From NCBI RefSeq assembly GCF_002155425.1, contig NZ_MUYG01000008.1:124001-188000 (forward strand): 64,000 nucleotides of DNA, read 5' to 3'. Source of the DNA: Erythrobacter donghaensis. Lineage in GTDB: Bacteria > Pseudomonadota > Alphaproteobacteria > Sphingomonadales > Sphingomonadaceae. Below the pieces are notes generated by a model that saw nothing but the letters and a program-made list of their open reading frames with translations, was not told the origin of the DNA and did no database searches. The translations under genes were made by a program, and so were the position numbers. Shown one piece after another: positions 34,497-42,959 of the stretch. Within the stretch, counting starts at the first letter, position 1; every line of letters starts with the position of its first letter.

Positions 34497-36362
34497 ATGA
34501 TCACCAAACTTCTGATCGCCAACCGCGGCGAGATCGCCTGCCGGATCATGCGCACCGCGCGCAGCATGGGGATCGCGACGGTCGCGGTCTATTCCGATGC
34601 CGACGCCAAGGCGCTGCATGTGCGGAGCGCCGACGAGGCGGTGCATATCGGCCCCTCGCCCGCTGCCGAAAGCTATCTGGTCGGCGCGAAGATCATCGCG
34701 GCGGCCAAGCAGACGGGCGCGGATGCGATCCATCCGGGCTACGGGTTCCTCTCGGAGAACGCCGACTTCGCGCAGGCCGTGATCGACGCAGGGCTGATCT
34801 GGGTCGGCCCCAAGCCTGCCAGCATCCGCGCCATGGGCCTCAAGGACGCGGCCAAGCAGCTGATGCGCAGCGCGGGCGTGCCGGTGACGCCGGGCTATGA
34901 CGGATCGGACCAGTCGGTCGAGCGGCTGACCAAGGAGGCCGAAGCGATTGGCTACCCCGTGCTCATCAAGGCGGTCGCGGGCGGTGGCGGCAAGGGGATG
35001 CGCAAGGTCGATGCCCCCTCCGATTTCGCCGCCGCGCTCGAATCCTGCCGCCGCGAGGCCAAGGCCAGCTTCGGCAATGATGAAGTGCTGCTCGAAAAGT
35101 GGATCACCTCGCCCCGCCATATCGAGGTGCAGGTGTTCGGCGACAGCCACGGCAACGTCGTCCACCTGTTCGAGCGCGACTGCTCGCTCCAGCGCCGTCA
35201 CCAGAAGGTGATCGAGGAAGCCCCCGCCCCCGGCATGGACGCGGCCACCCGCGAAGCCATCTGCGCCGCCGCCGTGCGCGCCGCCAAGGCGGTGGACTAC
35301 GAGGGCGCAGGCACGATCGAATTCATCGCCGATGCCAGCGAAGGCCTGCGCGCCGACCGCATCTTCTTCATGGAGATGAACACCCGCCTTCAGGTCGAAC
35401 ACCCCGTCACCGAGGAAATCACCGGGGTCGATCTGGTCGAATGGCAGTTGAGGGTCGCGAGCGGGGAGCCGCTGCCCAAGCGGCAAGACGAGCTGTCGAT
35501 CAACGGCTGGGCTATGGAAGCGCGGCTCTATGCTGAAGACCCGGCGAAAGGGTTTCTGCCGAGCACGGGCACGCTTCAATCCTTGTATTTCGGACATGAG
35601 CCCGATTGGGTTCGCATCGAAACGGGTGTGCTTCGAGGTAGCGAGATTTCCCCTTTCTACGATCCGATGATCGCTAAGGTCGTTGTGCATGGTGCATCGC
35701 GTGACGAGGCACGCGAACGGCTGCTCGGGGTGCTTGATGAACTGCAGGTCTGGCCGGTCAAATCCAATGCCCCCTTTCTTTATAAGCTTGCGGAGCTCGA
35801 AGGCTTCGCAAGTGGCGACGTCGACACTGGCATCATCGAACGTCAGGGCGAGAGCTTGCAAGCGCTGTCCGAACCAGATCCCGACTTTCTGTCATGGTGG
35901 GCCGAAACCATCACCCCGGCATATTCGCCCTTTGCATTTCGTTTGAATTCCGCCCCGCAGACGAGATCTTATGTTCTTGTGGACGGCGAGCCTATCGAAG
36001 TCGAATTGCGAAGTGCGGGCGAAAGCCGCGTGAAGCATATCGACGGAGAGACGCTGCTCACCAATCGCGGTCGGACCTTCAAATTGTCTAGCTGGCGCGC
36101 CGACGCAGGAGGCCAAGCCTCCGCCGCCGATGGCGCGATCATTGCGCCGATGCCGGGCAAGGTCATCGCGGTCGATATCGCCGAGGGCCAGACCGTCACC
36201 GCCGGGCAGCGGCTGATGGTGCTCGAGGCGATGAAGATGGAGCACGCTCTACCTGCGCCCTTCGACGGGGTGATCGAGGGGCTGACGGTGAGCGCAGGCG
36301 CGCAGGTGCAGGTTGACGCGGTGCTGTGCCGGGTGGTGCCTGCGTCGGGTGATGAGGCGTGA
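34497..36362 (+). CDS. acyl-CoA carboxylase alpha subunit (biotin carboxylase + biotin carrier)
   Basis: A 621-residue subunit. Residues 1-450 form the biotin carboxylase: LLIANRGEIACRIMRTARSM, AIHPGYGFLSENADFA, GGGGKGMRKV (ATP-grasp) and EMNTRLQVEHPVTEEITGVD. The carrier domain ends the protein, with the biotinylation site LEAMKMEH (K at about residue 581). The class is acetyl/propionyl/methylcrotonyl-CoA carboxylase. Bases about 35510-36100 show different codon use (CTT, TTG, CGA, AAA more frequent) from both flanks, suggesting recombination. The stop lies at the edge of the next repeat. Confidence 0.92.
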   Translation: MITKLLIANRGEIACRIMRTARSMGIATVAVYSDADAKALHVRSADEAVHIGPSPAAESYLVGAKIIAAAKQTGADAIHPGYGFLSENADFAQAVIDAGLIWVGPKPASIRAMGLKDAAKQLMRSAGVPVTPGYDGSDQSVERLTKEAEAIGYPVLIKAVAGGGGKGMRKVDAPSDFAAALESCRREAKASFGNDEVLLEKWITSPRHIEVQVFGDSHGNVVHLFERDCSLQRRHQKVIEEAPAPGMDAATREAICAAAVRAAKAVDYEGAGTIEFIADASEGLRADRIFFMEMNTRLQVEHPVTEEITGVDLVEWQLRVASGEPLPKRQDELSINGWAMEARLYAEDPAKGFLPSTGTLQSLYFGHEPDWVRIETGVLRGSEISPFYDPMIAKVVVHGASRDEARERLLGVLDELQVWPVKSNAPFLYKLAELEGFASGDVDTGIIERQGESLQALSEPDPDFLSWWAETITPAYSPFAFRLNSAPQTRSYVLVDGEPIEVELRSAGESRVKHIDGETLLTNRGRTFKLSSWRADAGGQASAADGAIIAPMPGKVIAVDIAEGQTVTAGQRLMVLEAMKMEHALPAPFDGVIEGLTVSAGAQVQVDAVLCRVVPASGDEA

Positions 36363-36487
36363 TCCTCCCCGGAACGGGGAGGGGGACCACCGCAGGTGGT
36401 GGAGGGGACTCGCCGCAAGCACAGCCCTCAACCGGGAGTCCCCTCCGTCAGCGCTGCGCGCTGCCACCTCCCCGTGCCGGGGAGGAT
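36363..36487. repeat. gene-less doublet of the CCTCCCC repeat family
   Basis: Left unit 36363-36410 (CCTCCCC-GGAAC-GGGGAGG, ACCACC-GCA-GGTGGT, GGAGGGGACT) and inverted right unit 36437-36487 (AGTCCCCTCC ... CCTCCCCGTGCCGGGGAGG) are separated by 26 bases. The outer hairpins agree with the DUF559-enclosing repeats at 32256 and 32676. The right end GGGGAGG is the ribosome-binding site of the carboxylase beta gene. Confidence 0.85.
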
Positions 36488-36489
36488 CG

Positions 36490-38043
36490 ATGACCTGGGC
36501 CAAACAACTCGAAGAACTGCGCCAACGCGAGGCGCTCGCCGAGCAAATGGGCGGCGCGGACAAGGTTGCGCGGCAGCATGGGCGCGGGAAGATGGATGCC
36601 CGCGCGCGGCTCGCGGCTTTGTGCGACGAGGGCAGCTTCCGCGAGATCGGCAAGATTGCAGGCTCGGCCAAATATGACGCCAACGGCGACCTTCAATCCA
36701 TCACCCCCGCCCCTTTCCTCTTCGGCAAGGCGCTGATCAATGGCCGCCCGGTCGTCGCCACCGCCGACGACTCCACCATTCGCGGCGGCGCGGCGGATGC
36801 AGGGATCAGCCGCAAGATGGTTCAGGCCGAGCGGATGGCGCATGAGTTGAAGCTCCCGATCATCCGCATGATCGACGGCACGGGCGGCGGTGGATCGGTC
36901 AAGACGCTCGAACAGATCGGCGCGACCTATATCCCCGCCGTGCCCGGCTGGGGCGACGTGGTGACCAATCTCGACACCGTGCCGGTGGTGGCGCTCGCGC
37001 TCGGGCCGACAGCGGGTCTCGGCGCGGCCCGGACTGTGGCAAGCCATTATTCGATCATGGTGAAGGGACTCTCGCAGATCTTCGCCGCCGGCCCCGCCGT
37101 GGTCGATGGCCTCGGTGATGCCTACAAGGGCGGAGCGGCCAATCACGAGGAAGCCAAGGAAGCGCTCGGCGGCTCGGCGATCCACACGCGCAACGGGGTG
37201 GTGGATGACGAGGTCGCCTCCGAGGCCGAGGCCTTCGCCCGCGCGCGGCATTTCCTCAGCTTCATGCCCGAATATGTCGGCCAGCCCGCCCTCCGCATCG
37301 CAACCGGCGACCCGGCGGACCGGCGCGAGGAGGCGCTCCTCAGCCTCGTCCCGCGCGAGGACAAGCAGGTCTATTCGATGCGCCGCTGTCTCGACATGGT
37401 GTTCGATTCCGGCACGGTGTTCGAGATCGGCAAGCAATGGGGCCGCGCGGCGATCACCGCCCTCGCCCGGCTCGATGGCTGGCCGGTCTGCGTCATCGCA
37501 AGCGATCCCAGCTACCTCGGCGGATCGTGGGAGGCCAAGACCTCCGAGAAGGTCGAACGCTTCGTCCGCCTTGCCGACCAGTTCCGGCTGCCCATCGTCC
37601 ACCTCGTCGACAACCCCGGCTTCATGATCGGGCGCGAGGCGGAGATGGCGGGGACGATCCGCTACGGCGTCAATGCGATGAATGCGATCTACCGGGCGAC
37701 GGTACCGCTCGCGAGCATCGTCCTGCGCCGCGCCTATGGCATCGCGGGCAGCGCCATGAGCAATGCCGAGCGGTATCAGTATCGCTATTGCTGGCCCTCG
37801 GGCGACTGGGGGAGCCTGCCCATCGCAGGCGGGCTGGAGGTTGCCTACAAATCCGAGCTGGAAGCCGCGGACGATCCGGCGGCGCTGCTGAAGGAAATCC
37901 GCGAAAGGCTGGCGAAGGTCACCTCGCCCTTCCGCTCCGCCGAGCGCTTCAACGTCGAGGACATCATCGACCCGCGCGACACGCGGCCGCTGCTGTGCGA
38001 GTTTGCGGGGCTGGCGTGGAGAAGTTTGGGGGCTGACAGCTAG
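36490..38043 (+). CDS. acyl-CoA carboxylase beta subunit (carboxyltransferase)
   Basis: A 517-residue carboxyltransferase starting MTWAKQLEELRQREALAEQM. Crotonase-type halves are recognisable: GRPVVATADDSTIRGGAADA and MIDGTGGGGSVKTLEQIG in the first, LVDNPGFMIGREAEMAGTIR and VLRRAYGIAGSAMSNAERYQ in the second. It pairs with the alpha subunit 128 bases upstream. The ATG is chosen because the repeat-derived GGGGAGG sits five bases before it. Substrate (propionyl-, methylcrotonyl- or longer acyl-CoA) is not clear. Confidence 0.92.
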   Translation: MTWAKQLEELRQREALAEQMGGADKVARQHGRGKMDARARLAALCDEGSFREIGKIAGSAKYDANGDLQSITPAPFLFGKALINGRPVVATADDSTIRGGAADAGISRKMVQAERMAHELKLPIIRMIDGTGGGGSVKTLEQIGATYIPAVPGWGDVVTNLDTVPVVALALGPTAGLGAARTVASHYSIMVKGLSQIFAAGPAVVDGLGDAYKGGAANHEEAKEALGGSAIHTRNGVVDDEVASEAEAFARARHFLSFMPEYVGQPALRIATGDPADRREEALLSLVPREDKQVYSMRRCLDMVFDSGTVFEIGKQWGRAAITALARLDGWPVCVIASDPSYLGGSWEAKTSEKVERFVRLADQFRLPIVHLVDNPGFMIGREAEMAGTIRYGVNAMNAIYRATVPLASIVLRRAYGIAGSAMSNAERYQYRYCWPSGDWGSLPIAGGLEVAYKSELEAADDPAALLKEIRERLAKVTSPFRSAERFNVEDIIDPRDTRPLLCEFAGLAWRSLGADS

Positions 38044-38046
38044 GCT

Positions 38047-39309
38047 TTAGCTGTTTGGCTCCGTGCCCAACGCCGCTTCCGCATCCGACGGCCCGAACAG
38101 CTTGCCCTTCTCGCTCAGCAGCACCAGCACCAGACAGGTGAGGCCGCTCGCCAGCAGGGCCAGCGCCAGCGGGCGCGCGGTGCCGTCAAAGGCATAGCCG
38201 ATCGCCCCGCCCAGCAGCGCGGCGGTGGTCATGCGCACGAAGCCGTGGGCCGAGCTTGCCGCGCCCGCGATGGCGAAGAAGGGGTTCATCGCGATCGCGC
38301 CGAAATTGCTGCCGATGAAGCCGAGCAGCGCCATGTTGATCGCCATCAGCGGCACGAAGACCCACAGTGCCTCCTCCGGCTGGAAGGCGAAGAACACCTG
38401 GCAGGCGCTCACCACGATAAAGGCGAACAGCGCGGTGTGGCTCACCCGGCGCGCGCCGAAACGTTCGACGATGCGCGAGTTCGACCAGCTCGCCACCGCC
38501 ATCGACCCGGCGCAGATCGCGAAGATCATCGGGAAGATGTCGCCCGCGCCAAAGGTCTCGGTGATCAATTGCTGCGAGGAATTGATGAAGCCGAACAGCG
38601 CGCCGAACACCAGCGCCGAACCGATGACGTAGCCAAAGGTGCTCGGCAGGGCGAGCGCGCGGGTCATGTTGCGGGCGATGGTGCGCGGCAGGATGGGCTG
38701 GCGGTTGGCCTCAGTCAGGCTCTCGGGCAGGCGGATGTGGACCCACAGGCCCATCACCACGCCCAGCACCGCCATCGCGCCGAAGATCGCGCGCCAGTTG
38801 CCGAATTCGAGGATGCCCTGCCCGATCGTCGGCGCGACCGCGGGCACCATCAGGAAGATCACGAAGATCAGGCTCATCATCCGCGCCATCTTGTCCCCGC
38901 CCACCCGGTCGCGGATGATGGCGGGGGGAAGCGCGACGATCCCGGCGGCGAAGAAGCCCTGCACGCCGCGGATCGCGATCAGCGCGTCGTAGCTCGGCGC
39001 GAGCGCGCAAAGGGCCGAGAGCAGGATATAGACCGCCACCGCGCCCAGCAGGATTGGCCGCCGCCCGAAGCGGTCAGCCAGCGCGCCGGGGACCAGCGAA
39101 CCGAGCCCGCCGGCCAGAAGATAGATCCCGATCACGAACTGCCGGTCATTCCCGCTCACCGCCAGATCGGCCGCAAGCGGATCGAGTGCGGGGAGAATCG
39201 CGTCGATCCCGAAGGCGTTGAGCGCCATCAGCAGCGCCATCATCCACAGCAGCTCGGTGTCACCGAGCGCCTTGCGGAAGGGTATCGAGGAGGCGGGCGA
39301 GGTGGCCAT
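38047..39309 (-). CDS. MFS multidrug exporter, Bcr/CflA type
   Basis: A 420-residue protein with about 12 membrane segments, starting MATSPASSIPFRKALGDTEL; ATG 39327 is an in-frame alternative. The drug-resistance signature ALADRFGRRPILLGAVAVYI and the Bcr/CflA text LNAFGIDAILPALDPLAADL and IGQGILEFGNWRAIF are present. It probably exports small hydrophobic compounds. It is convergent with the carboxylase beta gene, with three bases between the stops, and divergent from dinB. Confidence 0.9.
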   Translation of the reverse strand: MATSPASSIPFRKALGDTELLWMMALLMALNAFGIDAILPALDPLAADLAVSGNDRQFVIGIYLLAGGLGSLVPGALADRFGRRPILLGAVAVYILLSALCALAPSYDALIAIRGVQGFFAAGIVALPPAIIRDRVGGDKMARMMSLIFVIFLMVPAVAPTIGQGILEFGNWRAIFGAMAVLGVVMGLWVHIRLPESLTEANRQPILPRTIARNMTRALALPSTFGYVIGSALVFGALFGFINSSQQLITETFGAGDIFPMIFAICAGSMAVASWSNSRIVERFGARRVSHTALFAFIVVSACQVFFAFQPEEALWVFVPLMAINMALLGFIGSNFGAIAMNPFFAIAGAASSAHGFVRMTTAALLGGAIGYAFDGTARPLALALLASGLTCLVLVLLSEKGKLFGPSDAEAALGTEPNS

Positions 39310-39437
39310 CGCGGGGCCTTTGCCCATGGGTTCGCCGGAAGACCACTGTTCTTTTCGCATCTGCACAAAATGATGCGGCGGGTGAAATGTTCCAGCAACG
39401 GTTCCTTCGCGCGCGCCAAGGTTCTATTTGCGCGGAC

Positions 39438-40568
39438 ATGGCCGCGCCGCCTCCCTTTCCCGCCGATGACGAAGCGCCCGCAGACCAGCCCGGCCTGCGC
39501 AAGATCATCCATGTCGACATGGATGCCTTTTTCGCCAGCGTCGAACAGCGCGACAATCCCGAGCTGCGGGGTAAGCCGGTCGCGGTCGGCGGCGCGGGCG
39601 GGCGCGGGGTGGTGGCGGCGGCGAGCTACGAAGCGCGGGTCTTCGGCGTGCGCAGCGCCATGCCCTCGGTCACGGCCTCGCGCCTGTGCCCCGATCTCAT
39701 CTTCGTGCGCCCGCGCTTCGATGCCTATAAGGAAGCCAGCCGCCAGATCCGCCGGGTGTTCGAGCACTACACGCCGATCATCGAGCCGCTGAGCCTTGAT
39801 GAAGCCTATCTCGACGTCACCGAAGATCGCTTGGGCATCGGCAGCGCCACGCGCATCGCCACGCTGATCCGGCAGGAAATCCGCGCCAAGACGCAGCTGA
39901 CCGCGAGCGCGGGAGTGAGCTACAACAAGTTCCTCGCCAAGCTCGCCAGCGACCAGAACAAGCCTGACGGGATGTGCATCATCCGCCCGGGCGAGGGGGC
40001 GCAGTTCGTGGCGGGGCTGCCGATCCGGCGCTTCCACGGGGTCGGGCCCAAGGCCGAGGCGAAAATGCAGCGGCTCGGCATTGCCACGGGCGCTGATCTG
40101 GCGGCGAAGGACATCGCCTTCCTGCGCGAGCATTTCGGCAGCATGGCGGACTACCTGTTCCGCGCCGCGCGGGGGATCGACCTCCGGCCCGTCGCCGCGC
40201 ACCGGATCCGCAAGTCGGTCGGCGGGGAGCGCACGTTCTCGGAGGATATCGACAGCGGCGGGGCCCTGCGCGATACGCTTGAGACGATTATTGGCATCGT
40301 GTGGGAGCGAATCGAGGCTTCGGGCGCACGGGGGCGGACGGTGACACTGAAGCTGAAGTTCACCGATTTCCAGATCATGACCCGCGCGACCTCGCTCCCG
40401 CACTATCTCAGCGACCGGGAGGAGTTCGCCCGACTCTCGCGGGCGTTGCTGGAAGCGGAGTTGCCGCTGCGTGGGCCGATCCGGCTGATGGGGCTGACGC
40501 TATCGGGGCTGGAGGGGGCCGAGGACGACAAGCCCGCGCGCGACGAGGCGCAGCTAAGGTTGCTGTGA
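39438..40568 (+). CDS. dinB: DNA polymerase IV
   Basis: A 376-residue Y-family polymerase. Catalytic motifs: IIHVDMDAFFASVEQRDNPE, the second SLDEAYLDVT and GVSYNKFLAKLASDQNKPDG, then the little-finger domain. ATG 39438 is preferred; the frame is open from 39387. Upstream, GTTC-N8-GTTC (39390-39405) resembles the alphaproteobacterial LexA box GTTC-N7-GTTC but is one base too long, so SOS control is unproven. It acts in translesion synthesis. Confidence 0.95.
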   Translation: MAAPPPFPADDEAPADQPGLRKIIHVDMDAFFASVEQRDNPELRGKPVAVGGAGGRGVVAAASYEARVFGVRSAMPSVTASRLCPDLIFVRPRFDAYKEASRQIRRVFEHYTPIIEPLSLDEAYLDVTEDRLGIGSATRIATLIRQEIRAKTQLTASAGVSYNKFLAKLASDQNKPDGMCIIRPGEGAQFVAGLPIRRFHGVGPKAEAKMQRLGIATGADLAAKDIAFLREHFGSMADYLFRAARGIDLRPVAAHRIRKSVGGERTFSEDIDSGGALRDTLETIIGIVWERIEASGARGRTVTLKLKFTDFQIMTRATSLPHYLSDREEFARLSRALLEAELPLRGPIRLMGLTLSGLEGAEDDKPARDEAQLRLL

Positions 40569-40621
40569 TGTGCGGGCCACCTGTCGGTGGCGCAGACCAC
40601 CCGCCAGCGCGACGAAAATCC

Positions 40622-41095
40622 TCAACTCACCCCGCGCCCCTTCCACACTGCGATCCGTGCGCGGGTGGTGGTGCCCAGCGGTTCGGGCAACGAGTGCGAG
40701 GGGAAGAACCGCGCCACCGTCACCTCGCGCCGGTCGGGCTGCGGGCGCTGATCGCACACGGCGGTGAAGATGTGCGCGGTGTGAGGCGAGCCCGACAGCA
40801 CTTCTTCCAGCGTGCCGATTGGCTCGATCCGGGGCAGCTCGACGCCCAGCTCCTCGCGCACCTCGCGCCGGGCGGCGTCCAATGGGTCTTCGCCCTTGCC
40901 GAGCCCCCCGCCGGGCAGGCTCCACACGTCGGGGCCGTAGGAATGCTTGAGCAGCAACACATCGCCGCCGAGATTGGTGATGATCACGCTTACGCCGGCA
41001 ATCGGCGTCTTGCGCCAGCGCCGCCAGCGGTGCCGCACGCGGTGCGCAAGCGGCAGCAGCGCGCGGTGGAGCGGGGCGGGGACGAAGTGCGGCAT
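40622..41095 (-). CDS. NUDIX hydrolase
   Basis: A 157-residue protein starting MPHFVPAPLHRALLPLAHRV. The Nudix box is complete: GGGLGKGEDPLDAARREVRE followed by ELGV (G-x5-E-x7-REVREELGV). Flanking strands include PIAGVSVIITNLGGDVLLLK and SYGPDVWSLPGGG. The substrate is unknown. The ATG overlaps the stop of the 6-phosphogluconolactonase gene by three bases, so the two are cotranscribed. Confidence 0.92.
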   Translation of the reverse strand: MPHFVPAPLHRALLPLAHRVRHRWRRWRKTPIAGVSVIITNLGGDVLLLKHSYGPDVWSLPGGGLGKGEDPLDAARREVREELGVELPRIEPIGTLEEVLSGSPHTAHIFTAVCDQRPQPDRREVTVARFFPSHSLPEPLGTTTRARIAVWKGRGVS

Positions 41096-41715
41096 CAGGC
41101 GAACACGGTGACGGGAATGCCCCGTCGCCGCGCTTCGCCGAGCAAGCGCGCGATGGGAAGATCGTTTGCGCCCCGCATCGCCGCCTCGAACACGGCGCGC
41201 TTGTCCGCCGCGCCGCCCAGCGTAAAGACCAGCGCCTGCGTATCGCACAGCGCGGGAATGGTGAGCGTGATGCGGTCGAAGGGCGCGTGGGCGGGGAGCG
41301 GGTCGGGGGTCAGGCGGCGAATGGCCACCGGGTCATCGACCTTGGGATCGGTGTTGGGAAACAGCGAGGCGATGTGCCCGTCCGGCCCCATGCCGAGCCA
41401 TGTCAGCGTGAAGGCGGGCGGCGTGGCATCCTCTGCCAGCGGCATGATTGCCGCGCCTGCCGGTTCCAGCAGCGCGCGGATCTTGCCGGTGTTGGAGGCC
41501 TCGTGATCCTCGGGCACGATGCGGTCGTCATTGGGCCAGACCTGCCAGCCCGCCCAGTCGATTCCGCCGCGATCGATCAGCGCGGCGAGGATGGGAAAGG
41601 GGGTCGACCCGCCGGGAATGGTGATGGCTCCGGCCCTGGCCCCGCCCAGCCGGCCCGCCAGCCAATCGGCAACCGCGCGCGGATCGGCGCTTTCGATGAT
41701 CGTGATGTTGGCCAT
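41095..41715 (-). CDS. pgl: 6-phosphogluconolactonase
   Basis: A 206-residue DevB-type enzyme that hydrolyses 6-phosphogluconolactone in the Entner-Doudoroff and pentose phosphate routes. GAITIPGGSTPFPILAALID, WQVWPNDDRIVP and LTWLGMGPDGHIASLFPNTD are typical. An ATG 12 bases further upstream is an alternative start. It is on its own transcript unit with the NUDIX gene, separated from dps by a strong terminator, and not beside zwf or edd. Confidence 0.93.
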   Translation of the reverse strand: MANITIIESADPRAVADWLAGRLGGARAGAITIPGGSTPFPILAALIDRGGIDWAGWQVWPNDDRIVPEDHEASNTGKIRALLEPAGAAIMPLAEDATPPAFTLTWLGMGPDGHIASLFPNTDPKVDDPVAIRRLTPDPLPAHAPFDRITLTIPALCDTQALVFTLGGAADKRAVFEAAMRGANDLPIARLLGEARRRGIPVTVFA

Positions 41716-41732
41716 GGGTGCGATCATAGCAA

Positions 41733-41764
41733 AAGGGCCGCCCCCGGCAACAGGGGCGGCCCTT
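41733..41764 (-). terminator. rho-independent terminator of dps
   Basis: A perfect 12-base stem AAGGGCCGCCCC / GGGGCGGCCCTT with an 8-base loop lies 24 bases after the dps stop. On the minus strand it is followed by TTGC, giving TTTT at the stem end. It separates dps from pgl. Confidence 0.85.
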
Positions 41765-41787
41765 GTTTAATCGCTATCTAGAGGCGA

Positions 41788-42249
41788 TCAGCCGAGGATC
41801 GAGGTGAGGAACCACACGCGCTCTTCGGCCATGTCGGTCCAGTCGTCGAGCAGGCCGTCGGTGGCGTTGTCGCCGGCCTCTTCGGCCAGTTCCTTCATGC
41901 CCTTGAGGCGATCGACCATCTTCTGATTGTCGTCGCGCAGTTCCTTGACCATGTCGTCGGGCGAGAGGTCGGTGCTGTCCTGGTCCTTGATCTGGGTGTG
42001 CTTCGCGACCGCGCCGATCGAGGTCAGCGTCATGCCGCCCTGCTTTCGCACGCGCTCACCGATGGCATCGATCTGGTCGCGGATTTCGATCGCCTGCTCG
42101 TCGAACAGCAGGTGCAGATCGCGGAAGCGCGGGCCGGTGATATGCCAGTGGAAGTTCTTGGTCTTGGTGTAGAGCGCGAAGTGATCGGCTAGCAGACCGT
42201 TGAGTTCGTCGATGAGGGCGGCTTTCGAATTGGCTTTGGTGTCGGCCAT
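41788..42249 (-). CDS. dps: Dps family DNA-protection ferritin
   Basis: A 153-residue ferritin-like protein starting MADTKANSKAALIDELNGLL; GGAG lies correctly before this ATG, which makes the upstream ATG (42261) less likely. The inter-subunit ferroxidase motif is complete: KNFHWHITGPRFRDLHLLFD then EQAIEIRDQIDAIGERVR. It oxidises and stores iron and protects DNA in stationary phase or oxidative stress. A strong terminator follows. Confidence 0.93.
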   Translation of the reverse strand: MADTKANSKAALIDELNGLLADHFALYTKTKNFHWHITGPRFRDLHLLFDEQAIEIRDQIDAIGERVRKQGGMTLTSIGAVAKHTQIKDQDSTDLSPDDMVKELRDDNQKMVDRLKGMKELAEEAGDNATDGLLDDWTDMAEERVWFLTSILG

Positions 42250-42371
42250 GGGAATCTCCATTGGTGTTTGCGGCGCGCGGATGCTGCGCCTGCGTGACAG
42301 GGTTGCCGATATAACAGCGCAGCGGCGAAAATGTTTCATCGCAGTCGCCCCTCGCCCGCTGTGACAGGCGG

Positions 42372-42935
42372 TCAGGCTGCGGCGAAGCGGGCGTCCAGTC
42401 CGATGAACAGCGCCGCCAGCGCGAGGCCTGCGGCAAGACACAGGCGCAGGCCTCTCAGCGGCCAACGCGCCAGTACGGCACCCCCCGCGCTCCACCCGGC
42501 CGCCACCGCCGCCGCCCCGCCCAGCGCGCCGCCCAGCCCTGTGGTGAACGGCACCGCAGTCCACGCCGCAAGAGCGAAGACGGCAAAGCGCGCGCCGTCG
42601 CCAATCTGGCGGGCGAGCAACACTATGGCGATCGCGCCGAGGGATCGGGTCGGTTCCTGCGGGGATTGGAGGCGCACCGGAAACGCCAGTTCCAGCGCCG
42701 CTGCCCCCAGCGCAAAGGCGACGAGCATCTGGCCTGCGCGGCGTGGCAGGAGCGCGGCGAATTCCGCGCCGATCCATGCCATTGCACCGGCGGAGGCGAT
42801 CGAGGACAGCACCGCGACCGCCAGCAGCGCCCCGCTTGACCCCAGCGCGTCAGCCCAGCGCGCCACCATCCACTGATCGCGCCCGCCCGTCGCCAGCGCG
42901 AAGGCCAGCAGAGCGGCGATCAGGAACCCGTCCAC
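42372..42935 (-). CDS. small membrane protein, TMEM165/GDT1 (UPF0016)-like
   Basis: A 187-residue protein with about six hydrophobic segments, starting MDGFLIAALLAFALATGGRD. Two internal repeats each carry a degenerate form of the ExGD(K/R) cation-exchanger motif: ATGGRDQWMV in the first half and RQIGDGARFAVFALAAW in the second. That argues for the Gdt1-like manganese/calcium exchanger group, but key acidic residues are not all present. It is the last gene of the phosphate operon by position (24 bases). Confidence 0.6.
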   Translation of the reverse strand: MDGFLIAALLAFALATGGRDQWMVARWADALGSSGALLAVAVLSSIASAGAMAWIGAEFAALLPRRAGQMLVAFALGAAALELAFPVRLQSPQEPTRSLGAIAIVLLARQIGDGARFAVFALAAWTAVPFTTGLGGALGGAAAVAAGWSAGGAVLARWPLRGLRLCLAAGLALAALFIGLDARFAAA

Positions 42936-42959
42936 GCCGCGCCCGTCATGCCCCGCGCG

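Noticed and set aside
32256-36487. CRISPR array or satellite repeats
   Set aside because: The repeats are inverted doublets with unique positions, not regularly spaced direct repeats with spacers. No cas gene is present.
39387-39437. LexA box in front of dinB
   Set aside because: GTTC and GTTC are present but with 8 bases between, not the 7 of the alphaproteobacterial box. Kept only as a remark in the dinB entry.
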